Shown here: one piece after another, positions 28,728-37,401 of the stretch
Position numbering within the stretch: the first letter of the stretch is position 1
How the letters are laid out: each line of letters starts with the position of its first letter
Assembly (NCBI RefSeq): GCF_010646885.2
Contig: NZ_CP050700.1
Span: 1,433,501-1,497,500 of the forward strand
DNA: 64,000 bases
Source of the DNA: Desulfopila sp. IMCC35008
Lineage (GTDB): Bacteria > Desulfobacterota > Desulfobulbia > Desulfobulbales > Desulfocapsaceae
Direction of reading: 5' to 3'
Position numbers and translations under genes: made by a program
Notes under the pieces: model-generated
What the model saw: the letters and a program-made list of their open reading frames with translations, nothing else
What the model was told of the DNA's origin: nothing
Database searches by the model: none

Positions 28728-29264
28728 CTACCCAGCAGCCGCCAGCAGAGCTTCAATAGGCGGGTGATCGCCTGCCGCAGAGCTTTTGAAAAGGTATGTG
28801 ATCTTGCCCTCCGGCACGACAACCACGGCACCACCAAGCTGCAGGGCATGCCCCTGCAGCGAACCAGGCATGAAGCCAGCCCTAAGAGCTGCAAAACCCT
28901 GGGTGAAGGATTTCATTCCGATGACATCGGTAAAACCGCTTTTAAAATTCAAAAATTTATATGTCTCCAGGGAAGGATCACTAAGCAATATCCCCGGGTA
29001 TCCTGTCACGCCCCTGAATTTTATTAGATCATAGCTCCCGCCATTGCCGATGACAGCAAGCTGCGCTCCTCGTTGTGAAAAATCATCCTGATACCCAGCT
29101 AATTCAGCAACCTGCTGACGGCAGATTACTCAGCCAAAATGACGAACAAAGACCAAAACAGCAGGTCCCTTATGCCATAAAGAGGATAGTTTGACGGCCT
29201 CTTCGTTATCATTGTAGACGTTAAAGGAACCGAACTCTTCAACAGAAATCTGATACTGAACCAT
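28728..29264 (-). CDS. Selenoprotein: AhpC/TSA-like redoxin (PRXL2-type), Sec at residue 45
   Basis: Read through one TGA, the minus strand gives a full 178-residue redoxin-fold protein. It opens MVQYQISVEEFG and contains VLVFVRHFG-U-VICRQQ, where U is the TGA codon at 29132-29130 (residue 45), followed by AQLAVIGNG, YPGILLSDPS and a normal C-terminal fold. The AhpC-TSA_2/PRXL2 family has a conserved RHFGCxxC redox motif here. The TGA falls exactly on the first, reactive cysteine and the second (Cys48) is kept, giving UxxC. Both flanks stay in one frame with continuous family similarity. GAGGAG precedes the ATG by six bases, and a SECIS-like hairpin follows the TGA. Predicted role is thiol peroxide or disulfide reduction. 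A conventional call yields only the 93-residue C-terminal piece from 29009. Confidence 0.85.
29104..29118 (-). promoter_or_regulatory. Bacterial SECIS-like hairpin
   Basis: On the minus strand TCAGCA-GGT-TGCTGA forms a perfect 6-bp stem with a three-base loop beginning with G. Eleven bases separate the TGA from the stem and 17 separate it from the loop. This fits the known bacterial SECIS pattern (small apical loop with an early G, about 16-37 nt after the UGA), which recruits SelB within the reading frame. Confidence 0.7.
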
Positions 29265-29685
29265 CTCACACTCCTCATGTATCTGGATGTTACCTGTTTA
29301 AACTGGTGAAAAATTGCTTCCAGGGATCTGTAGCTAGAAGACTTACATTTACATGTTAAAAACGATAAGCATTTTTATGGAGAAGGATACCCTGCGACAC
29401 CTCGAAGACTGGAGCAAAACAGGATGAAGTGAATCTACCTAGAGACTGTATGCCACGCCTGCTGTGGCGATACCAGAAGATCTGTCTGGAGTTTATTTGA
29501 GATTCCGGATCATCCGGGAGGCACCTTTGCTTACATGGTGTAGGAAGTGATATACGCCAATCTTTGGTTGAGAAAAAATCTTCAAAATTCCCTTCTTCCT
29601 GTTGCTCTAAACGGGCGAGAAACTTACTCGCTCAATGCAGTACACTTATCCATAAAGTATCTCATTCCAACTCATTGCCTCAGCA

Positions 29686-29928
29686 GTGTTCGTTGGTGCC
29701 GCCACAATCGTGTGGAAGGCGGCAACAACAATGGAGGACCGCATCAAGGCAGCAAAGGAGGAAGTCCTCGAGCAACAAAGCGCTCTGTAGGCTAGACAGG
29801 ATACTATCGTCCCAGAGCTGACGGACATGAAGAGCACCATAGAGGAACGTAGAGGTGAGATTCGCAGCCTAAGCAAGTTGCTTGCAAACGCGAATGCGCT
29901 ACCTAACGGCGCCGAGTATGAGGCCTGA
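29686..29928 (+). pseudogene. Broken small membrane/coiled-coil protein
   Basis: The frame begins FQLIASA-VFVGAATIVW, a likely membrane helix, and continues as a charged helix (MEDRIKAAKEEVLEQQSAL) to a TAG at 29788. It resumes after the stop with similar composition (DMKSTIEERRGEIRSLSKLL) and ends at TGA 29926. The continuity across the TAG suggests a recent nonsense mutation in a small protein. I do not recognise the family. Confidence 0.4.
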
Positions 29929-30010
29929 TCCGGTCGTCCTAGAAGAATTTGTCAAGGTCAGGGATCCTGATTGGAGGGAGCGGGAAATAGACTGGCTAAA
30001 GAACAAATAG
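29918..30010 (+). CDS. Possible 30-residue ORF overlapping the broken frame
   Basis: MRPDPVVLEEF begins inside the last codons of the previous frame and runs to TAG at 30008. It is rich in charged residues and tryptophan (DWREREIDWLKNK). It may be a translationally coupled small protein or the tail of the same decayed gene after a frameshift. No family is recognised. Confidence 0.25.
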   Translation: MRPDPVVLEEFVKVRDPDWREREIDWLKNK

Positions 30011-30462
30011 ACACTTGGCAGACACAAATTTGCGAGCAGAGTGCGCCTCGCAAGTGAGCCCGTGAGGACAAACAATCAACAAAGCGTTGTGCGGGAGCAC
30101 GCTTGTCTTTCGATATCTTCCACCTTATTGTCGCAAGATAACCTCCTGAAGGATTAAAAATAATTCTTAAGAAAGTATCTGTGATTTTCTTACCAGATCA
30201 GTCAGCAGTATACTGTCAATGTTGTATTACCTGCGACTAATAGTTACAGTGTATTTCAATGAGGTATAAGATAAATTCGAAGTCCAGGGGATACCGCTTG
30301 CAACCGCCGACATCTTTGTTCTCGTGTTTTTCGTCTTTGCGATTGCTCTCTCTACCCCGTAGTTGTTTGTTGCAAATAATTTTTTTTTAACTGATACGAA
30401 TTTGCCAACAACTGGCTTCAGGTTTATACAACTGCTGGTTAAATTTTTTGGGAGGCTATTTT

Positions 30463-30903
30463 ATGAAAGTAAAAGATATTTTGGCTAGCAAAGGGAGCCG
30501 AGTCGTCACTATTGAACAGTCCGCAAATGTATTTGATGCAATGAAAATTTTCTCCGCCAATCGGATTGGTTCCCAGCTCGTAGTAGATAAAGATGATACT
30601 ATTCTTGGTATAATCGCAGCTCGGGACGTTCTCAACGCCGTTATCAATAACTACGATAATATAAAAGAAATGACGGTTGAAGAGATTATGACAACGGATC
30701 TCATTGTCTGCAGTGAAGACGACGATATTGCTTACGTCCAAGCCATTATGACTGAAAACCGTGTTCGCCATATTCCGGTTCTAGCTGGCAAAGAGGTAAA
30801 GGGTCTGGTCTCCATCGGTGACGTGGTCAAGAGCCAGTTCAAAGAAGTTCACGTGGAAAACAAATACCTCAAAGACTATATCGCAGATAAGTATCCAGGT
30901 TGA
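30463..30903 (+). CDS. Tandem CBS-domain protein
   Basis: A 146-residue protein made of two CBS motifs (about 1-60 and 70-130; IGSQLVVDKDDTILGIIAARDVL and VRHIPVLAGKEVKGLVSIGDVV, quoted in part). Stand-alone CBS pairs bind adenine nucleotides and often sense energy state. I start at ATG 30463 (MKVKDI) because GGAGG lies seven bases upstream; an in-frame start at 30448 has none. It is monocistronic, ended by the terminator at 30979. Confidence 0.88.
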   Translation: MKVKDILASKGSRVVTIEQSANVFDAMKIFSANRIGSQLVVDKDDTILGIIAARDVLNAVINNYDNIKEMTVEEIMTTDLIVCSEDDDIAYVQAIMTENRVRHIPVLAGKEVKGLVSIGDVVKSQFKEVHVENKYLKDYIADKYPG

Positions 30904-30978
30904 TAAACTACATCTACCAGCAGGCTCTTGTGTCTTAACCTCCTCCTTTCGACACCTTTTCCCAGTCTGCATACATCA

Positions 30979-31015
30979 AGCGCCGCTAGTTACTGAGCGG
31001 TGCTTTCTGTTTTTA
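30979..31015 (+). terminator. Rho-independent terminator after CBS gene
   Basis: AGCGCCGCT/AGCGGTGCT 9-bp stem (one G-U), eight-base loop, then TTCTGTTTTT. Confidence 0.85.
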
Positions 31016-31065
31016 CAACTTACAGTCCTTTACTTAATTGTAAACGAAGGTTTTCGTTTTTCTTT

Positions 31066-31173
31066 AATGCTTCAAATGCTTCAAATGCTTCAAATGCTTC
31101 AAATGCTTCAAATGCTTCAAATGCTTCAAATGCTTCAAATGCTTCAAATGCTTCAAATGCTTCAAATGCTTCC
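31066..31173. repeat. 9-bp tandem repeat, 12 units
   Basis: Eleven perfect head-to-tail copies of AATGCTTCA followed by one copy with the last base changed. The period is a multiple of three, so every frame stays open across it (NAS, MLQ, EAF, KHL), but no flanking protein is convincing. It lies in non-coding DNA 51 bases after the CBS-gene terminator. Confidence 0.97.
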
Positions 31174-31193
31174 AAAAGGTTAATATATCCTTG

Positions 31194-31361
31194 ATGCAAC
31201 CTAGTGCAGTCTGTCTTAAACAGATCGAAAAACGGCGTGTTGAACAACCAGAAAGAGCATCAACTGATACTGTCGAAATGTTCGAGGCAGTTACAAAGCA
31301 CTTTGTAGAGCCAACGCCTGAAGAAGGGGGCAACATTACCAGAATTTCAAGTAAATCGTAA
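31194..31361 (+). CDS. Possible 55-residue ORF after the tandem repeat
   Basis: ATG at 31194 opens a 55-codon charged frame (MQPSAVCLKQIEKRRVEQ; later DTVEMFEAVTKHF). There is an AAAGG about 18 bases upstream, too far to be convincing. No family is recognised. The remaining bases to 31590 show no gene. Confidence 0.25.
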   Translation: MQPSAVCLKQIEKRRVEQPERASTDTVEMFEAVTKHFVEPTPEEGGNITRISSKS

Positions 31362-31590
31362 CAAACTATTCCGGCTTAATGAGTACCGCTTAAAGATACC
31401 TATGTCGAAGAATTGAATATTTTGATAATTCCTCAATCTGACATTCCTGTTGTCGCTCTATTTTTGACCATTTCCATTGAAATAGGCACATGTTTGCCTG
31501 TAACATACAGTGAAAATAATGAAATCTGCAAAAACACAGTAAGGTTTTTTTGCAATAGCCATCGATATTTTTTTTGCGAATTTTAGGTAC

Positions 31591-33453
31591 TCAGATTTTC
31601 ATTTTTTTTAAACGACGCCATAGAGTTACGCGACTAATACCCAGGATTTTAGCTGCCTCGGCATGTTTTCCCCTGCTGAGTAACAGAGCGCGGCGGATAT
31701 CTTCCATTTCAGCATTTTTAAGTTGCAGTTTGATTTCACCGTCAAGCTGTTCTTCAAGGTGCATCTTTACAATTGCTGTATCTATTTTTGATCCCTTCAG
31801 CGTTGCTAGAATTCTTTCCACTACATTTTGCAGTTCCCTGATATTCCCCGGCCAGTTATGGTGGGTCAGCTCTTTCAGAGCATTGGAAGAAAATTTGAGC
31901 CTCCGCTTCATATTGGTCGCGTGCTTTTTGAGAAAAAACTGGGCTAAAGCAATTACATCTTCGTTGCGGTCCCGGAGAGGGTAAAGCCGTAGCTGCAAGA
32001 CATCAAGTCGGTAGTAGAGGTCAGCCCGAAACTTTTTCTCATTGACGAGTTGTTTCAGTGGCCTGTTGGTTGCTGAAATGATTCTAACATCTATTGGAGT
32101 CACACGGTCACTTCCAACGCGCATAACCTGCTTTTCCTGTAGCACTCGCAGCAGTTTTCCCTGGGTTACTGAGGTCATTTCACCGATTTCATCGAGGAAG
32201 AGGGTGCCACCATGGGCGACCTCAAACAGCCCTGCCTTGCCCTTTTGGCTGGCTCCCGTAAAAGCGCCTCCAACGTACCCGAAAAGCTCACTCTCAAGGA
32301 TCTGCTCCGGCAGCGCCGCACAGTTGAGGGCAACAAATGGTCCCTTGTTTCGATTGCTGCCATTATGAATACTCTGGGCGAAGACCTCTTTACCAGTTCC
32401 AGTTTCTCCAAGAATGAGAATAGCGGAGTCTGTCTTGGCAAAATCCCTTGCCAGTGAGATGGAGTTTTGTATCTGCCGGCTGGTACCGATAATATCGTTA
32501 AAGCGCATGCTAGCCACGTGTCCGGATGAAAAAAGACGCCTCCTTAACTTGGCCTCCATCTGTTGGAACTTGGTCACATTCTGGAAGTTAATGACGACAC
32601 CTACGACTTCATTGTTAACACGTAGTGGTACCTTGTTGCAGACAACTTGTTCGTTGTTGATTATCAGCAGCTGTGCCAGGTCTTCTTTCTGGGTGGACAA
32701 TACCTGGTTAAATTCAAAGTTGGGGAGAATCTCCTGAATATTACGTCCTACAGCCTTTGCAGCTGCAATTTTAGTGATCCTCTCAGCTACAGGGTTGAAG
32801 ATTGTTATTTGGCCCTTTGCATCAACAGAAATGATACCGTCATATGCGTAATCGAGTACGACGCGAAAAAGATTTCCTTTGGTCTTTTCCTTTTGCTTAG
32901 CAAGCGCAATGTTTTTTGCTTCCTGGGCAGCCTGACGAATGCTCTCCGGGCTGCTTTCAATGACGGAAAAAGGGACGTTGTGTCGGTTAGCAACAGTGCA
33001 GATGACTGCACCCCCAACGATCATGTCAATATCATCTGCAACAGCCTGAAGTACAACAGACTCTATTTCGTCTTCATTATTTAGGGGGTAGAATCGAATG
33101 GACGTGTCCATTACCATACTGAAGTAGTCAAGCCCGGCTATCATCGGGGCAAATGCGATAACCCCAATGTTTTTACCATACAAGTTGGATCGCTTAATCG
33201 TCTGGAATACATCGAGGACGGTAAATGGAATTTCAACGACTGACCATTCTGGATTACCGTTATTAATGAGCTGTGCGGTTCGGCCACGGCTGATAAAAAC
33301 CTCGAACCCTTCTTCTGCAAGTTTTGCAGCCTGCTTAACACCGTCCTCCATTAATCCTACCTCGATCTGAATATCGTTATGCCCATGTTGAAAAGTTTGA
33401 TGGGCTTGCTCAACTAAGGAGGGATCTGGGAGGATACAGGCGATCATAGACAT
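31591..33453 (-). CDS. Sigma-54-dependent activator with PrpR-type sensor domain
   Basis: A 620-residue enhancer-binding protein. In order it has a PrpR_N periplasmic-binding-like sensor (about 1-180), a PAS domain (about 195-300), an AAA+ core (about 325-560) with Walker A GETGTGKEVFAQ and the sigma-54 contact loop YVGGAFTGA, and a Fis-type helix-turn-helix at the end (HAEAAKILGISRVTLWRRL). It transcribes away from the tartrate genes, whose first gene has a matching sigma-54 promoter, so it is very probably their activator. Start at ATG 33453 (MSMIACIL), with AAGGGG upstream. The effector is likely tartrate or a product (inference). Confidence 0.92.
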   Translation of the reverse strand: MSMIACILPDPSLVEQAHQTFQHGHNDIQIEVGLMEDGVKQAAKLAEEGFEVFISRGRTAQLINNGNPEWSVVEIPFTVLDVFQTIKRSNLYGKNIGVIAFAPMIAGLDYFSMVMDTSIRFYPLNNEDEIESVVLQAVADDIDMIVGGAVICTVANRHNVPFSVIESSPESIRQAAQEAKNIALAKQKEKTKGNLFRVVLDYAYDGIISVDAKGQITIFNPVAERITKIAAAKAVGRNIQEILPNFEFNQVLSTQKEDLAQLLIINNEQVVCNKVPLRVNNEVVGVVINFQNVTKFQQMEAKLRRRLFSSGHVASMRFNDIIGTSRQIQNSISLARDFAKTDSAILILGETGTGKEVFAQSIHNGSNRNKGPFVALNCAALPEQILESELFGYVGGAFTGASQKGKAGLFEVAHGGTLFLDEIGEMTSVTQGKLLRVLQEKQVMRVGSDRVTPIDVRIISATNRPLKQLVNEKKFRADLYYRLDVLQLRLYPLRDRNEDVIALAQFFLKKHATNMKRRLKFSSNALKELTHHNWPGNIRELQNVVERILATLKGSKIDTAIVKMHLEEQLDGEIKLQLKNAEMEDIRRALLLSRGKHAEAAKILGISRVTLWRRLKKMKI

Positions 33454-33564
33454 AATTGGCCCCTTTTGAAACACGATTGAAAAGAATTGAAACAATTATG
33501 CAACAAAAGTAAAATTTTCTCAATGTGAAATGGCTATAGGTCCATAATTACATCGTTTTTTTTA

Positions 33565-33582
33565 TTGGCATGGATATGGCAT
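33565..33582 (+). promoter_or_regulatory. Sigma-54 promoter of the tartrate operon
   Basis: TTGGCATGGATATGGCAT. GG and GC are separated by exactly ten bases as required for the -24/-12 elements. The only departure in the -12 box is G for the second T of TTGCA. It lies 75 bases before the first structural gene and directly beside the divergent sigma-54 activator. Confidence 0.78.
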
Positions 33583-33656
33583 AGAAAAGGAAGAGAGGGA
33601 TTTCATTGCAGTTAGCAACAGTTCACATGAATGAACTACTTTTATGAGGTTGCAAA

Positions 33657-34739
33657 ATGAAGATATTTCAGATCGCGTCCATCCCAGGTGATGGTATCGG
33701 AAAAGAAACGGTTCCAGCAGGCCGTCAGGTTTTGGAAACCGTATGTGAGGCGCACGGCGGGCTCCGTTTTGAGTACCTCGATATTGACTGGAGTTGTGAG
33801 TACTACCTCCAGCACAACCGCATGATGCCTGAAGACGGTCTGGATATACTGCGTCCGTGCGACGCAATATATCTTGGTGCCGTAGGTTTCCCAGGCGTCC
33901 CCGATCATGTCTCACTCTGGGGACTTTTACTGCCGATCCGACGAACCTTTCAGCAATATATCAATCTTCGTCCTGTTAAACTCATGCCTGGTATTCGAAC
34001 ACCTCTGGCTGACAAAAAGTCGGAAGATATAGATTTTCTCGTCGTCCGTGAAAACAATGAGGGGGAATATTCGAACATGGGAGGACGCCTCTATGAGGGA
34101 ACAGAAAGGGAGGTCGTCGTTCAGAATACGGTTTTTACCCGCTACGCTGTGGAGAGGGTAATACGCTACGCTTTTGAGCTTGCGCTAAAAACCGGGCGGC
34201 AGAAGGTGAGTTCTGCAACGAAGTCCAACGGCATTAATTTTACTATGCCGTTCTGGGACGAGATTTTTGAGGAAGTCGGCAAAACCTACCCGACTATTGA
34301 ACGTAATCAGTTTCATATCGATGCACTCTGTGCCCGATTCGTAACACATCCTCAGGATTTTGATGTTGTTGTCGGAAGTAACCTGTTTGGTGACATCCTC
34401 ACCGATCTCGGTCCCGCAATAGCAGGTAGTATTGGAATTGCCCCGTCTGCCAATCTTAATCCGGCCAAGGAATATCCTTCGATGTTTGAACCGGTACACG
34501 GTTCTGCTCCCGACATAGCAGGCAAAGGGATCGCTAACCCGATGGGGCAGATATGGTGCGGCGCCATGATGCTCGAGCATCTCGGGTTCGCAGATGAAGG
34601 AGAATTGGTCATGCAGGCCCTGCGCGAGGTACTTGAAGCGGGTGTGACCACTGCTGATGTTGGCGGTCGGGCCAACACCCGGGAGGTTACCGAAGCAGTT
34701 TGCACTCGAATTCGTTTGTTAGCAGGTAACGTGGGCTGA
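33657..34739 (+). CDS. Tartrate / D-malate dehydrogenase
   Basis: NAD-dependent beta-decarboxylating dehydrogenase of the isocitrate/isopropylmalate family (360 residues), in the tartrate dehydrogenase (TtuC/DmlA) branch. Seen are IPGDGIGKETVPAG, LGAVGFPGVPDHVSLWGLLLPIR (quoted in part), VVRENNEGEYSNMGGR, the substrate Lys in KSNGINFTM, FGDILTDLGPAIAGSIG and FEPVHGSAPDIAGKGIANP. Acts on tartrate (especially meso- or L-) and D-malate in characterised relatives. First gene of the operon, followed after 67 bases by the transporter genes. Confidence 0.9.
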   Translation: MKIFQIASIPGDGIGKETVPAGRQVLETVCEAHGGLRFEYLDIDWSCEYYLQHNRMMPEDGLDILRPCDAIYLGAVGFPGVPDHVSLWGLLLPIRRTFQQYINLRPVKLMPGIRTPLADKKSEDIDFLVVRENNEGEYSNMGGRLYEGTEREVVVQNTVFTRYAVERVIRYAFELALKTGRQKVSSATKSNGINFTMPFWDEIFEEVGKTYPTIERNQFHIDALCARFVTHPQDFDVVVGSNLFGDILTDLGPAIAGSIGIAPSANLNPAKEYPSMFEPVHGSAPDIAGKGIANPMGQIWCGAMMLEHLGFADEGELVMQALREVLEAGVTTADVGGRANTREVTEAVCTRIRLLAGNVG

Positions 34740-34806
34740 CACCTACGTCTGCTTGATAGAAAGGCCAAGTTGTTTACTACAAATCCAACAAATGGAAGGA
34801 GGAACA

Positions 34807-35760
34807 ATGAAATTTACAACAAAGTGTTCGATTCTAGCAGTTCTTTGTGCCGTCCTGATGGTTCCAGCCATCGCACTTGCAGAATTCCCCGAAAAGCCTA
34901 TTACATACACGATTCCTTTTAACCCTGGCGGTGAATCGGATATAACCGCAAGACTTCAGGAACCAGAACTGGAAAAAAACCTCGGTGTGGCGGTCAATGT
35001 CACCCATAAGCCAGGTGGCGGTGGAGCAGTCGGATGGAGTGATTTTCAGCGCACTGCAACGCCTGACGGCTACAGCATCATTGGCTGCAATATCCCGCAT
35101 ATCATTGGTCAGCCCCTAATTCGTAGGGATGCCGGATACAAGACCGATGGCTTCAAAGTCATAATGTGGTTCCATTTCACCCCCAATGCCCTGGTAGTAA
35201 GCAAGGATAGTGAGTTCAAGACCTTGGAGGATTTCATCGAGTTTGCCAAGAAGAAACCCTTTGTAGGTACTGTGGGTGGCAGTGGTACCTATAGTGCAAA
35301 TCATCTTGAGACCTTGAGACTCATGAAGACTGCAGGTATTGATCTGACCTACGTTCCATACACCGGAACTGGCCCGGTTATCCCCGCCTTGATGGGAGGT
35401 CATATCAAGGCTGCAATGACTTATACCCCAGTAAGTGTGAATTACAAGGACAAGTTCAGGACCCTGGCCGTTGCCGCAGAAGAGCGTGTGCCAGCAATGC
35501 CTGACGTCCCCACTTTTAAAGAGCTTGGTTATGACATCGTTGGCGGGGCATTCCGCGGCGTAGCGGCGCCTCTTGGAACCCCTCAACCCGTTGTTGACAA
35601 ACTCGCTAAAGCCTTTACCGAGGCGAACAAGCAAATCAGCAAGAAGCAGGTGGACCTAGGTTTTGTCATGAAGTATTCAACCGGTGATGATGCCGTGAAA
35701 CTGATTGACACAATGCGCGCTGCCTACGGTGATGTGTTGGCCGATATCAAGAAGAAATAA
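34807..35760 (+). CDS. tctC: Tripartite tricarboxylate transporter binding protein TctC
   Basis: Periplasmic solute receptor (317 residues) of the TTT family. A clear signal peptide ends at ALA before EFPEKPI (about residue 23). TctC/Bug signatures are YTIPFNPGGESDITAR, NKPGGGGAVGW-like HKPGGGGAVGW, VGTVGGSGTYSAN, VPYTGTGPVIPALMGGH and AAPLGTPQPVVDKL. The acidic start of the mature protein (GESD) is typical of carboxylate binders. AAGGAGGAAC precedes the ATG at 34807; a longer frame from 34753 lacks support. Likely ligand is tartrate. Confidence 0.93.
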   Translation: MKFTTKCSILAVLCAVLMVPAIALAEFPEKPITYTIPFNPGGESDITARLQEPELEKNLGVAVNVTHKPGGGGAVGWSDFQRTATPDGYSIIGCNIPHIIGQPLIRRDAGYKTDGFKVIMWFHFTPNALVVSKDSEFKTLEDFIEFAKKKPFVGTVGGSGTYSANHLETLRLMKTAGIDLTYVPYTGTGPVIPALMGGHIKAAMTYTPVSVNYKDKFRTLAVAAEERVPAMPDVPTFKELGYDIVGGAFRGVAAPLGTPQPVVDKLAKAFTEANKQISKKQVDLGFVMKYSTGDDAVKLIDTMRAAYGDVLADIKKK

Positions 35761-35886
35761 ATATCAAATCTCGTCATAACCGTGGAGGGTTGTGCTGCCA
35801 TTGGGGCGGTCTGGCAAAATTGACAAGATCGCTCCAATCGTAAGCAAACCTTAATAGATCGCTACTTTGAAAGGAAAAATACTGTC

Positions 35887-37401
35887 ATGCTTCTTGAGAC
35901 ATTCCTGATGCTGCTGGATCCGGTGATTCTCCTCTCCATTTTTGTCGGTGTTTCCGCCGGTCTCTTTGTTGGTGCGATGCCGGGTCTTACCGCCACCATG
36001 GCATTGGCCGTACTGCTACCCTTCACCTTCACTCTGCCCCCGTTGCATGGCCTGGTGGCACTGGGGGCGGTTTATATGGGAGCAATTTACGGCGGTTCCT
36101 TTGCTGCGATCCTTGTCAATACACCGGGGACACCATCATCGATTGCCACAGCTTTTGAAGGCTACCCGATGGCCAAGCAGGGAAGAGCTCTTGAAGCTTT
36201 GAGCATTGCGACAGTGGCCTCAGCTGTTGGTGGTATAGCAGGCAGTCTGTTTCTCCTCCTTCTTTCTCCTCCTCTAGCCAAACTCTCTCTTCGCTTTGGA
36301 CCTGCAGAGTACTTCTGGGTTGCTATCCTTGGTTTGACGCTTATTGCGAGTCTTTCAGAAGGCTCCAGTGTAAAAGGCATGTTGGGTGGTGCGCTTGGTA
36401 TGATTATCGGTACCATTGGTGTTGCCCCAATCGGCGGTGAGACCCGTTTTACCGCCGGAATGCCAGTACTTCAGGGCGGGGTAGCAATGATTGTTGCATT
36501 GATCGGCCTATTTGTCCTTCCAGAGCTGTACAGTATGGCCGCCAAAGGAAAAACGGCACTTACAGCCGTGGAAGTGAACGCTAAAAAACGGAGCTCGTTC
36601 TGGAGTGCTACGAAGACCGTTTTCTCCCAACCAGGCAATCTCATACGATCTTGTATTATTGGTGAAATAGTTGCAATTATTCCTGGTGCAGGAGGCAATG
36701 TCGCCAATCTTGTCGCCTATAACGAGGCGAAGAGAGCCTCCAAGCACCCGGAGAAATTCGGTACAGGACTGACCGAAGGCCTGGTGGCAACGGAGTCGAG
36801 TAACAACGTCACGGTTGCAGGCAGCATGGTGCCCTTGCTGACACTTGGAATACCGGGTGCACCGCCCGATGCTGTCATCCTTGGCGTGATGATGATGCAT
36901 GGTTTGAGGCCGGGGATTGAGCTCTTCACAACCAGCGGTCACCTCACCTATGGCTTTATCATTTCCATGGGACTGGCTGCCATCGCAATGATTCCGGTTG
37001 GCCTTCTTGGTGGCAGGCTGATCTATAAAGTTATCTTTAAGACCCCTGTGTATTTTCTTGTGCCCACTATAGCCATGGCGACTATGCTCGGGACCTATGC
37101 GGTACGCAACAGTCACACCGATGTCATTATAATGCTGATTCTCGGTACTCTCGGCTTCTTATTTAAGCAGCTGGGGATCGCCCCAGCGCCTATTGTTCTG
37201 GGACTCATCCTGGGGACGATTGCTGAAATGGGCTATGTCCAGACGATACTTAGCGGGCAGGCATTCCGGTATCCTGTCCTCAAACTTTTTGAAAACGGGC
37301 TGTCGCACATTCTCATCGGCATGATTCTCTTTTCAGTTATATGGCCTTATGTCTCAAATTTAAAGAGAAAAATGGCCAGCAAGAAAGGAGATGCTCAATG
37401 A
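35887..37401 (+). CDS. tctA: Tripartite tricarboxylate transporter large membrane subunit TctA
   Basis: A 504-residue membrane protein with about 11-12 helices, the ion-coupled translocator of the system. Conserved TctA blocks seen are GVSAGLFVGAMPGLTATMALAVLLP (in part), YGGSFAAILVNTPGTPSSIATAFEGYPM (in part), GEIVAIIPGAGGNVANLVAYNEAKR (in part) and LGIPGAPPDAVILGVMMMHGL (in part). It overlaps tctB by 4 bases. Confidence 0.95.
   Translation: MLLETFLMLLDPVILLSIFVGVSAGLFVGAMPGLTATMALAVLLPFTFTLPPLHGLVALGAVYMGAIYGGSFAAILVNTPGTPSSIATAFEGYPMAKQGRALEALSIATVASAVGGIAGSLFLLLLSPPLAKLSLRFGPAEYFWVAILGLTLIASLSEGSSVKGMLGGALGMIIGTIGVAPIGGETRFTAGMPVLQGGVAMIVALIGLFVLPELYSMAAKGKTALTAVEVNAKKRSSFWSATKTVFSQPGNLIRSCIIGEIVAIIPGAGGNVANLVAYNEAKRASKHPEKFGTGLTEGLVATESSNNVTVAGSMVPLLTLGIPGAPPDAVILGVMMMHGLRPGIELFTTSGHLTYGFIISMGLAAIAMIPVGLLGGRLIYKVIFKTPVYFLVPTIAMATMLGTYAVRNSHTDVIIMLILGTLGFLFKQLGIAPAPIVLGLILGTIAEMGYVQTILSGQAFRYPVLKLFENGLSHILIGMILFSVIWPYVSNLKRKMASKKGDAQ

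Larger units (their letters stand above)
29265..30462. other. Long region with only gene fragments
   Basis: About 1.2 kb between the selenoprotein gene and the CBS gene. It holds a broken coiled-coil reading frame (29686-29928), an overlapping 30-codon frame (29918-30010) and a short inverted repeat GCCAC/GTGGC near 29453. The rest, especially 30011-30450, shows no coding pattern and is AT-rich toward the CBS gene promoter. Confidence 0.4.

Noticed and set aside
29788..29790. Pyrrolysine at the in-frame TAG
   Set aside because: The protein is a short coiled-coil frame unlike any methylamine methyltransferase, and no pyl genes are visible; a nonsense mutation is simpler.
31066..31173. CRISPR-like array
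   Set aside because: The 9-bp units are contiguous with no spacers and no cas genes are nearby; it is a simple tandem repeat.
31000..31336. Repetitive open frames across the 9-bp array (NAS, MLQ, EAF, KHL repeats)
   Set aside because: They exist only because the repeat period is a multiple of three; flanking sequence has no ribosome site or protein resemblance.
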